A DNA stretch of 64,000 nucleotides from Tolypeutes matacus (lineage: Eukaryota; Chordata; Mammalia; Cingulata; Chlamyphoridae): positions 4,867,259-4,931,258 of the forward strand of contig JAKSZT010053928.1 in the NCBI GenBank assembly GCA_026826555.1. The letters run 5' to 3'. The notes beneath the pieces are model-generated. The model searched no databases. It was not told the DNA's origin and was given only the letters and a program-made list of their open reading frames with translations. The translations under genes were made by a program, and so were the position numbers. Position 1 is the stretch's first letter. Each line of letters opens with the position of its first letter. Below are positions 11,641 through 20,956 of the stretch, one piece after another.

Positions 11641-12145
11641 AATGTCTATAATGAGTTTTAATATTTGGCAAATGAAAATTCTGCTCATTATCTTTATATT
11701 TTAAAGGTTTGATAATATTCATTAAATTTTCTTATAGATAACTTTTAGAATAACTTTGTCAAATTCTTCTAAAAAATCCCACCGAAATTTCTTAAAGTAA
11801 ATTTTGTGTTGATGAATTTGATTTGCAAAGTGAACACATCAATGCAACCATCTCATATCAAGTAATGAATATTATCAGCATTCTAGAGTCTCCTTTGTCT
11901 CCTTCCAGTCAAAAGTTCAAACCTTCCTTCCAGTCAATTTCCTTCCCCACCTCCCATTGTACTCCCCACCCCTCCAGCCCAAAGTAACCACTGTTCTTTT
12001 ATCTAGATTAGTTTAGCTTGCATTTGAATTTCATATAAATGGAGGTTTCTAGTGTGTGCAACTTTGTATCTGGCTTCTTTGGTTCAATATTTTGTTTGTG
12101 AGATTTATCCATGTTGTTGTTGTAGCAGTAGTGTGTTCATTTTTT

Positions 12146-12252
12146 TCTTTTTTCTTTTTTTTTTTTCCTGGGAGGTTCCAGAGATGGAACCGGGGTCCCT
12201 CCATATGGGAGACGGACCCCCAACCATTTGAGCCACATCCATCCCCCAAGTT
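12146..12252 (-). mobile_element. DAS-type SINE monomer, antisense, with TSD
   Basis: T-rich tract followed by an inverted tRNA-like head ending in 'gagccacatccatccccc'. The 12-bp direct repeat TGTTCATTTTTT lies at 12134-12145 and 12253-12264. It has interrupted the old antisense L1, whose sequence resumes cleanly on the other side. Confidence 0.92.
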
Positions 12253-13645
12253 TGTTCATTTTTTATTGTGGTAGTGTATCCCTTTATGTAACTATATTGA
12301 AATGTATTTATCCATTGTACTGGTAGTGAACATTTTTGGCTATTATAAAGACAGCTGCTATGAATATTCTTGTACGTGTCTTCTGGTCCACATTAAGTTC
12401 AGATTTATGTTTGGATATATATCTAGCAATAGGATTGCCAATTCATGAGGTATGCATATTTTCAACTCTAATAAATACTGCCAACCCCCCAAAGCGGTTG
12501 AGCCAATTTACTCTCCCACCAGAAGTGCATGAGCATTCCCCTTGCTTCTTGGCAATACAAGCTTTTGTCAGCTTTTTAATTTTAGCTATTCTCATGGTTG
12601 TTGAGTGCTGTAGCATTGTGGTTTTAGTTTGCATTTCCCTGATGACTAATAAGGTTGAGCACTTTTTCATATGTTTATTGGCCATTTGGATATCTTCTTT
12701 TGGGAAGTGCCTGCACATTCTTTTTACAATTGGGTTGTCTGTTCTTTTAATTGATTTGTAGGAGGTCTTTATATATTCTGGATATGAATCTTTTGTCAGA
12801 TATTTGTGTTGCAAATACCTTCTCCTTTCTGTGAATTTCTTTTGATTAACAGACATTTATCATGTGAATGTATTCTGATTTACCAGTCTTTTCCTTTTTA
12901 ATTTTTGCTTTTTTTCCATGTCTATCTTGGTCCCTAAACCAAGGTCATGAAGATACTCTACTATGCTGTTTCTATATTAAACTTTATTGTTTCACATTCA
13001 TATTTAGCTCTATGAAGTCTGTGTATGGTATGAGATAGGAGATCAGTATTAATTTGTTTTTCCACATGGATTTCCAGTTGATCTGGTACCATTTATTGAA
13101 AAGACCATTCTTTCTCCACTGCATTGGGGAACTTTTGTCATAAATCAAGTGATTGTTTATGCATGGGTCTGTTTCTGATTCTATTATGTTCTTTTCTATT
13201 CATCTATCTTTGCACAAAATTCACTTTGCCTTGATAATTATTGCATTATAAGGAGTTGCAAAATAATTTTTCCTGTAAGAATGACTTTAATGGTATCTCA
13301 TAAATTTTGATGTCATATTTTTATCATTTGGTTAAAAATATTTTCTAATTCTATTGTGAATTCTCCTTTGACCCATAGCCTTTTTAGAGATGTATTGCTT
13401 AAATTTCTAAACATTTGGGGATTTAAAAATTTATCTTTTTGTAATTGATTTCTAGGTTAATTCCATTATGGTAGAGAACATGGTGTGTATAATTTCAATC
13501 TTTTGAAAATTTTTTCAGTGTGCTTATGGCCAGGTAAATGTAAATTTTGGTAAATGGTTCAGATACACTTGAAAAGTATATGCATTCACCAGTTGTTGAT
13601 TGCATTGTTTTCATTATGTATTAAGTCAAATTGTTTAATCATGTT

Positions 13646-13754
13646 TTGTTTTTTTTTCCACCTTTTTTTTTTTACTGGGAGGTCCCGGGGATCAAACCTG
13701 GGTCCCTCCATATGGGAGATGGACGCCCAACCTATTGAACCACATCCAACCCCC
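13646..13754 (-). mobile_element. DAS-type SINE monomer, antisense, with TSD
   Basis: Same subtype as 12146-12252 (head with 'ccctccatatgggagatgga' on the plus strand). The shared flank AATCATGTT occurs at 13637-13645 and 13755-13763, a 9-bp minimum duplication. It is inserted in the same old L1. Confidence 0.9.
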
Positions 13755-15190
13755 AATCATGTTGTTTTAATTCCCTGTATTTCTACTGTTCTTTTTATGT
13801 CTGTTTGTTCTTTTAGCTCCTGAGAGAGGTATGTTTCATTATAATTGTGAGTTTATCTATTTCTCTTTAGTTTTGTCAATTTTTGCTTTATATTAGAGGC
13901 TATGGTATGAAATGGTTAAATTTTAAATTGTTATATCTTTCCAGTGGATTAATCCTTTTATAATTATGAAATGACCTTCATTATTGCTGCTGATACAAAT
14001 TATATTAATATCTACTTTGTCTGATATTAGCATAACTACACCAATTCCTTTTGATTATTGTTTGTCTGGTATACCATTTTTCCATTTTCTTATAGCCTTT
14101 ATCAGGCCCTTATATTTAAGGCATATCTTTTATAAGGAGCATAAGGATTTTGAAAAAATCCAGTCTGACCATCTTTGTTCTTTCATTGGGGTATGTAGTT
14201 AAATTACGTTAATATAAAAATGGGTAAATTTGGGTTTATATCTACTATTTTACTTTTGTTTTCCTTTCCACTCAGCTGATTTAGATTCTCTTTTGCTTTC
14301 CTTTCTTGCTTTCTTTGGCATTGAGAATTTTTATTATCCAAACACTCTGCTCACGTTAGCCCTTTATCTGTGCATCTTCTATGGCTCTGTTAGGTAAGCT
14401 GTTAGAGCTTACCCTCAAAACTATAATACGGATGTCTGACTTATTTAATTCTACTATGAATTTTATTTTTACCACTTTCTTGGCAGTACAAGTATCCAAG
14501 AACATTTTAATGTCAATGACCACCTTCTGTCTTCTGTGCTATTGTTTTATACATTTTAATTTAATGTATATTTTTATGTTTTCTGACATTATATTTTGAA
14601 AAATTTTAAAAATACAGAAAAGTCAAAAGATTTTTACAGTGAATATCCATATACCTACCACCTAGATTCCACCATTAACATTTTACAGTACTGGCTTTTT
14701 CACATAATTGTTTACTCCTCTATCCATCAATCCATCTTATTTTTTTAAATGCCTTTCTAAGTAAATTGCCAGTATCAGTACCTTTCACCCCTAAACATTT
14801 CAGCATGTATTAATTAGAATTCAACAATTATTTATATTTTAGGTAAAATTTATATATGATGAAATGCAGCAATCTTAAATGTGTATTTACTGAGTATTAA
14901 CAAATGTAAATGTCTGTGCTACCCAAATTTCTCTCAAATTACAAAGTATTACCATCACCCCAAAAAGTTCCTTCTTGCTTAGCCCCAGATAAATGCCCAT
15001 TTCCTCACATACTTCAATGGCAACTACTGTTCTGATTATTTTCTACCATAAATGAGTTTTGCCTGTTTTAGAACTTCCTATAAACAGAATCGTACAGCAT
15101 GTTCTCTTTTGTCTAAGCCTCCTTTCACCCAATATAACAGTTTTGAGATCTATCTATGTTGTTTCATATATCAGTAGTACATTCCTTTTT

Positions 15191-15593
15191 TTAAAATTAA
15201 AGATTCATTTATTTATTTCTCCCCCCACCCCATTGTTTTTGTGTTCTTTGTCTGCTCTCTGTGTCCATTTGCTGTGTGTTCTTCTGTGTCTGCTTGTCTT
15301 CTCTTTAGGCGGCACCGGGAATTGATCCTGGGACCTTCCAGAGCAGGAGAGAGGCGCTCAATCTCTTACTCCACCTCAGCTCCCTGGTCTGCTGTGTCTC
15401 TTATTGTCTCTCCTCTGTCTCTTTTTGTTGCATCATCTTGCTGCACCAGTACTCTTGCTTAGGCCAGCTCTCTGCTCAGGCCAGCTCACCATGTGGGCCA
15501 GCTTGCCTTTCACCAGGAGGCCCTGGGAATCGAATCCTGAACCTCTATATATGGTAGATGGGAGCCCAATTGCTTGACCTGCACCCACTTCCC
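15191..15593 (-). mobile_element. Chimeric DAS-SINE, about 403 bp, antisense, with TSD
   Basis: On the minus strand it runs from a tRNA-Ala-like head (15593 down to about 15510), through a 'caggaggccctgg'-complement linker and an unrelated block of about 160 bp, to a second tRNA-like domain (about 15375-15310) with GATCAATTCCC as B-box relic, then a 'gaagacaagcagacacag' body and A-rich tail. Its flanks TACATTCCTTTTT (15178-15190) and TATATTCCTTTTT (15594-15606) form a 13-bp duplication with one mismatch. It fits the published class of tRNA-Ala plus unknown-sequence chimeras. Confidence 0.9.
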
Positions 15594-15757
15594 TATATTC
15601 CTTTTTATAGCTGAGTAATAATTTATTGTATAAATATATCAGAATTCGTTCATTTATTCTGCTGTTGATGGATACCTGGGCTATTTCCAGTTTTGGGCTT
15701 TATGAATAAAAAATAATAAAAATGTTTTTGTACATGTCTTTTTGTGGACATATTCTT

Positions 15758-15990
15758 TTGGTTTGTTTGTTTTTTTTTTCAAATACTAGGGGCCAGGGAT
15801 TGAACCTGGGACCTCATATGTGGGAAGCCAGCACTCAATCACTGAGCCACATTGGCTCCCCTGAGTTGGTTTTCACATTTGTTTTGCTTGTTGTTTGTTT
15901 TCGTTGTTGTTTAGGAGGCACCAGGAACCGAACCTGGAACCTGCCATGTGGGAAGCAGGCGCTCAGCCGCTTGAGCCACATCTGCTCCCC
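15758..15990 (-). mobile_element. Dimeric DAS-SINE, antisense, with TSD
   Basis: Two tRNA-like heads in the same orientation lie at about 15785-15860 and 15913-15990, joined by a T/G-rich linker that begins 'tgagttggtttt'. The same linker joins the dimer at 55142-55354, so this is a true dimer family and not two chance insertions. Flanking repeats TGGACATATTCTT (15745-15757) and TGGACATATACTT (15991-16003) differ at one base. Confidence 0.93.
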
Positions 15991-16499
15991 TGGACATATA
16001 CTTGTATTTTCCTTGGGTCAATATCCAGTAGTAGAAGTGCTGGGTCATAGTGTAGGTATATGATTATATTTTAAGAAACTGTCAGACCTTTTTCCAGTGT
16101 CAATTAGATCAAGTTTGTTGATAGATCTGGAGATCTTCTAGATCATTACTAGTTTCTATTTGTTTGTTTGTGGTTTGGTTTGCTTGTTTGGTCTGGTTTT
16201 TCTATCAATTACTTAAGGAAGTATATTAAAATCTCCAATTATGATTGTGGATTTTTCAATTTTTCCCTTTAGTTCTATTAGTTTTTGCTTCATGGATTCT
16301 GCAAGTTTTTCATTAGGTGCATTATTATGTCTTTTTCTAGATGAATTACCTCTTTATCATTATAAAATACTCTTCTCTGTCTTCAGTTAATACTTCTTGT
16401 CTTCAAATCTTAGCCTCTAAGTCACTGAATTTTTTCTTACTCTTCCTACCAGGGAGTATGTTTAACCCTGTTTCTTAGTATAGTTGCATTGGCAACTGT

Positions 16500-18010
16500 T
16501 GAATGAACTCTTGAGGATTATTAGAGATATAGCTTTGCCAAGCAGATGGCAAAGTAAATAATTCTCACACTTAGGAACAAAGCCAAGTGACCTTTTGGAG
16601 GGTGAGTTTGTGAGATACCAAATTGGCGGCTACTTCTGTAAGAATTTTGCAAAGGCAGATCTGAGAGGCAGCCTGATCACAGTACCAACTGGGGAAGATT
16701 GAGTCCTGTGAGATTTATTGGGCAACTAGATCAAAATTAATGGAGAGGATTATTCCAAGAGGGGAAAGTATGTTGTTGGGTGTAGTCTTGTCCTTGCTTG
16801 CTGATTTTCCTTGCTTAATTAATTAATTCAGGAACCATCTGATTGACTAATTGTATATCCTTAATTTTATAGTTGGCTTTGCTGATGAGATGATGTATGT
16901 TGAATTACTGTAAGTAAAAAAGTTGTTTTGCTTTTGATTCCGATTCATCCTAATGATACATGTTCATATTTTACTGGGCTTGAGCTAAATTACATTAGTG
17001 GAACTGCCATCAGAGATTGCTATAAACAGTTCCGTTATACTAATTGCCATGATTTAGTCCAATTCTATGAAAAAAATAAAGAGCAAAATGACCCTCTTTT
17101 AGACATTAGATTTTTTCAGTTTTTTTTTCAGAATACAAAAATATACCCTAATTACCTAATAGGCACAGTGCTTACTCTACGCAAATGGAATTTAAAAATA
17201 AAATTATGGCAGTAGTTTGATATGAAGGAGGCATATTTGTTTTTAAGAATGTTATTATTTTTGTTCATACAGTCATGAATTGCTGTATTGTTTGTTGTTG
17301 TTACTCCTTAACCTGTGGAACTCTGTTGAAGGCTTAAAAAAGATCCAAAGATCATGATTTGAAATGGGAAGTGCACATAGGCTGCAGAAACTTCTCCCTA
17401 GAAGTAGAACCTTTTTCATGTACCACCAGGAGTCCACCAGAGAATATAAAAAGTCATTTCCAGTGCCTTTGAAGCATCCTAGAAATTCGTAGAACAGAAG
17501 GTTACTTGATTATCTATTAAGCCTTTCCTGGCCAGGTGAGCTTGGAAATTAGCGATTGGCTGAAATATTGATGAAGCAGAAATGTATTGATCATGGTTAG
17601 CATTTTGTAGCCATCAGAGAAGATTATCTATACTTTGAATAAATGTGATTGGGTGTGTGTGATATTACCAAAGGACTCTTGCACCAATAGACCAGGGAAA
17701 GAATACCTTTTGGTGCTCCTTAGAAACATCTTGGTCTGTTCCTCCTCCCTCCCCCTCTTTTTTCCTTCTCTTCTTTCTTTTCTGATGTGTTCTTCTTCTG
17801 CAGAGGTTCTAGTTTTTCAAAGTTGCCTTTTTCAGTTTGTGAGTGTGCATTTTTGTTTTTGTTTTCTTGTCTTTATTTCAGGTTAGAAGCCTTCCTCATA
17901 TTTCTGATATGCTCATCTGTCTGCTCATATTTAAGAACAGGAAGAAAAATACTGATTGGAAGCTCTGAAGAGTGGGAGGGACATGCCAACTGGGAACATC
18001 ACTCTGGGGC
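16500..18010. other. Unique AT-rich non-coding sequence
   Basis: Contains a 95-codon open frame (16928-17215, +) with no recognisable family and no repeat match that I know. A pyrimidine-rich stretch lies near 17735-17790. Nothing supports a gene. Confidence 0.45.
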
Positions 18011-18262
18011 ATTGGCTCCTAAACATTTTTGTTCATGACACCCCTATTGTCTCAGTAATTTTTTCATGGCACCCCAGGCTCAAATAAATACCTAACAGTT
18101 CTATTTACTAGGTAGTTAGATCCCAGTAATTTAATAGTAGTTGTTTACACAGTGACTAATAGAAGTTCTTCCCTTGGAAACTTAAAATATCCCATAGCAT
18201 CTCTGTGAGATCACTGTAGTGCCCCAGGGTGCCTTAATGTGCAGTTTGGGAAGTGCAGCTGT
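18011..18262. mobile_element. Possible hAT-type DNA transposon remnant
   Basis: The left end 'ggctcctaaacatttttg' and the reverse complement of the right end, 'cagctgcacttcccaaactg', both resemble hAT-Charlie termini, and both are followed inward by a 'gcaccccagg'-like phrase. Heavily diverged, with no target duplication visible. Confidence 0.35.
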
Positions 18263-18533
18263 AGAGTGATTTGGCTGGCAGAGGCTTGTCAATTGAGAAA
18301 CTCCATTTGGGTCATTTGGCTGGGCCTTTGGCAGAACTATGGGAGTCTAAGACCTTTATTCACACTTTAGACATTATGCAATTATTTAATCAACCAGAGA
18401 TGGTTGTAGGGTGGAGGGCCAGCATGTGCCCCTGCACTGGGATCAAGTGTCACTGAGCTATGAAAACTCGGGGTTTCTATGCTGAGCCATCCCTAAGATA
18501 TGACTGGCATACGGCTGTCTCTGCTATCCCTAG

Positions 18534-19187
18534 TGTTGCAGTTTGAGATTATTTTATGAATCCTCAAAAGAGAAAGATTATTTTGTAAACTAATCTATTC
18601 CTCTGGGTGTGGTTGCATTAAATTCAGCTGAGGGGCCTTTGATTAAATTACTTGATAAAATCAGTTTAGGACTTTTAATTGGACTGTCAGTGAGGCATGG
18701 CTCGTTGAGTCTCTACCCCCTTGCTGGGTCTGATATAAGTGGACACTCAGACAGACACAGGAAAAAGGTAACTGTCATGTTTGATTCTGCCATGTGAGAG
18801 AAAAGACTCCAATTTTGCCCACAACCGAGCTGCAACAGCAGAAACTCCAAACGACCAGCCTTATGCCAGGACAGAGAGGACTACAACATTACTTAAGCAT
18901 GAAACCCCAAGAGAATGGGCCCATAGAGCAGCTTAAGAGGAGATTGGTGAGCCTGGAGGGGAAGTTCTGAAACCTGGGCGGAGATCCGCGGCCATCTTGC
19001 TTCACCACGTGACAACACACCGTGATCAACAGTAGCTGACTTTGGTGAGAAGGCATCACTCATGGTGCCTTGTTTTGGACTTTTCATGGCCTTGGAACTG
19101 TAAGCTTTTACCCCAAATAAATACCCTTTATAAAAACCAACACATTTCTGGTACTTTGCATTGGCAGCCCTTTAGTAAACTAAAACA
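18534..19187 (+). mobile_element. Lineage-type solo LTR, copy 1, sense
   Basis: About 654 bp beginning TGTTGCAGTTTGAG and ending in AACTAAAACA. Its last 110 bp match copy 2 (27780-28348): 'gtaagctttta' or 'gtaagcttcta', then CCCCAAATAAATACCCTTT with an AATAAA polyadenylation signal, TATAAAAACCAAC, TTCTGGTA and TTTAG. The 5' ends and middles also align in part. No internal retroviral genes are present, so it is a solo LTR. The final 'gcagccctttagtaaactaa' echoes the MLT1 terminus, suggesting a MaLR/ERVL-type LTR amplified in this lineage. Confidence 0.75.
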
Positions 19188-19189
19188 CA

Positions 19190-19994
19190 CTTCTGGTTGT
19201 AGGTTTACATATTTGCAAATTAGTGTAAATTAATATGCTTTGAGAAGATGTGGGGCCTTCTCTGGACACAACCAGCTCTTATGGGTTGGTGATAATAAGG
19301 TGCTGTAGCCAGAACTGGGCCTTAGAGTCATGTACCACACACAGGGACTCCACACAGCCTCCCTTCATTGGGACTTTATCTCGAACCTTCAGATTCCCAG
19401 AGAAAACCTGTCAGTCTCCTCCCAGAGAGTATATACCTGGCTACCAGCAATCTGAAACTGAGTAGGGGAAGCAAACTGAGGTCTCAGAGTTCAGGACATA
19501 TTCCAGTTTGATATGCACACCTTCCACTGTGCCTGGTTCTCTAACTATTGACACCCTTTATTTTACTCTCTCCAAACACCAACCTTCCAGGTATTGGCTG
19601 GGGCTGGGGGAACAGGAGCCTAGAATAAAGGGATTTCAGTGGTATCTAACGCTTCTCAAACAGCTCTCCACTATATCTTCCGCTTCACCCCTTCCCAGGT
19701 GTATTTTGTGCCACCAATTTATGGACACTTGAATATCCTACTGTTAAAAACCAGATTGATTCTTGTCTGTCTTAACTGCTGACTTAGAGTTCAGCTTTCC
19801 AGATCTACTAAGTCATACCCCTTTCCATCTGCTTTCCAAATGTTGTTTGTGTTATCTCTGCTTTCCTCATACTTGTAGGTTTACCTGTTTGTTTTTCGGT
19901 CCTTTTGCTTTCATTTTAGTGGGATTCAGGAAGAGAGTTAAATTAGATATACTCGTATAATCTGCCACATTTCCATCTAGTCATTCTTGAGAAT
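19190..19994. other. Unique non-coding sequence
   Basis: No recognised gene or repeat; only short open frames (up to 74 codons). Confidence 0.45.
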
Positions 19995-20230
19995 CGTCAT
20001 TTGCCAGGGTCTTGATGAGTGCTAGGATTTTTAAAATGTGAAGACATAGTCTTTGACATCAAATAGTTCAGTCTAATAGGGGTGGGATGCGGAAACCAAG
20101 CAGGTTAATAAATAATTAAAATGCATGATGATAAATAGCATACTGGAGGTCTGTGTAAAGTTCAGTGGTAGTGTGGGATTAACCAACAGAGTTAAGCACT
20201 GTTTGAGCTGAATCCTCAGATGCACAAGTG
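19995..20230 (-). mobile_element. L2 LINE 3' fragment, antisense
   Basis: The plus strand reads 'gagtgctaggatttttaaaa', 'gacatagtctttgacatcaa', 'cagtctaatagggg' and 'gttaataaataattaaaatg', the inverted order of an L2 3' end. Diverged; limits approximate. Confidence 0.5.
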
Positions 20231-20835
20231 GGAAAAGGGCCTTGAAATCAGAGAGACCAGCATGTAGTTTGGTAAGGCTAGGATGCATGTGCAAGGGGGG
20301 TGTCTGACATTGAGCAGCTCCCTTAAGACACTTGACCCCTACCACACTGCAGTACCTCAGGGCTGCTCCCCTTCTTGGTACCTCAAACCTAATTCCATCC
20401 AACCCGGAAACTTTCAGCTGCTAACCTTGCTTCCTGACTCTCCTTGTCCTTTGGACTGAATGCTTGCTTAATGCTTGCTCAGGAATACTCTTAATACCTC
20501 TTTATTGAGATTATTTTTGCCTGGCCTCATTGCCTCTGGTCCCTCTGATAACATCCTCTCTCGGTGGGGTGAGGACGTTACCCAAAACAACTTGGATAAT
20601 ATTTGTGAGCCCCTGCCCCCACCTCTGTGAAGGGAAGACAGGGCTAGTACATAAGGAAGCAGTGGTCACTGTGGTTAGGTAGGCTCCTAATAGGAATTCT
20701 CAAGGAGAGGCTAAGAGCATGTCAAAGTTACAGACCAGAGAGAAAGCCAAGGCTGTAAGCCAGAGATGCTGTCAGGGGTGGGGGTCAGAGACAAGGCAAC
20801 CCTGTGAATTTTGGAGAGTGGCTTCTTCTTTGGTC
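20231..20835. other. Unique non-coding sequence
   Basis: No gene or repeat recognised. Confidence 0.45.
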
Positions 20836-20849
20836 AAGATTAGCTCAGT
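20836..20849. repeat. Target-site duplication, left copy
   Basis: AAGATTAGCTCAGT, identical to 20943-20956. It brackets the 93-bp insertion. Confidence 0.93.
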
Positions 20850-20942
20850 AAATGCACATATATGCATATATATTTATATATCATTTTGCAAATGTTGGTA
20901 TGTATTGTGAAAATTTTGATTTTTACCCACAATAAAAAAAAA
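20850..20942 (+). mobile_element. Tiny retroposed insertion, family 1, sense
   Basis: A 93-bp segment ending in CCCACAATAAAAAA, that is, a polyA tail preceded by an AATAAA-like signal, sits between perfect 14-bp direct repeats. This is the signature of L1-mediated insertion of a strongly 5'-truncated transcript. About 80 bp match 8754-8845 in inverted orientation, so it is the 3' end of a repeat family and not a processed host mRNA. The parent may be an L1 subfamily not represented in full here. Confidence 0.85.
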
Positions 20943-20956
20943 AAGATTAGCTCAGT
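20943..20956. repeat. Target-site duplication, right copy
   Basis: AAGATTAGCTCAGT, perfect match to 20836-20849; its first bases overlap the A tail. Confidence 0.93.

Larger units (their letters stand above)
9440..11810 (-). mobile_element. Old L1M-type LINE copy, antisense, interrupted
   Basis: On the plus strand the usual antisense L1 landmarks appear: 'tttttcactcaacataa', 'ttttgctattatatacaac', 'gaattactgggtcacag' and, further on, 'ttttagaataactttgtca'. It is interrupted by SINEs at 10241-10435 and 10660-10788 and by a GC-rich insertion at about 11135-11640. No long reading frame survives. Boundaries are approximate. Confidence 0.7.
11811..14600 (-). mobile_element. Old L1M-type LINE copy, antisense, with internal deletion
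   Basis: From left to right the plus strand shows the L1 3' UTR ('ccattgtactccccacccct'), the ORF2 C-terminal end ('ttggctattataaagacagc', 'gtttgcatttccctgatga'), then ORF2 N-terminal and upstream parts near 13900-14200 ('ctttgtctgatattagcata'). The middle of ORF2 is missing around 13140-13260. Frames of 141 codons (+) and 137 codons (-) at 12336-12856 are relics, the minus one being true L1 ORF2 C-terminus with an MKKCSTLL motif. Two SINEs interrupt it. Confidence 0.8.
14601..16480 (-). mobile_element. Second old L1M-type LINE copy, antisense
   Basis: A new 3' UTR begins after the previous copy ('gaatatccatatacctacca', 'ccattaacattttacagtac'), followed by ORF2 C-terminal landmarks ('tatagctgagtaataattta', 'gttgatggatacctgggcta', 'agtagaagtgctgggtcata') and then an abrupt jump near 16085 to ORF2 N-terminal sequence ('cttcatggattctgcaag'). 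It is thus a head-to-tail neighbour of the copy at 11811-14600, also deleted internally. Two SINE loci interrupt it. Confidence 0.78.

Noticed and set aside
16928..17215. 95-codon open frame in unique sequence, considered as an exon
   Set aside because: No family resemblance, no clear splice sites or Kozak context, and composition like the surrounding AT-rich DNA.
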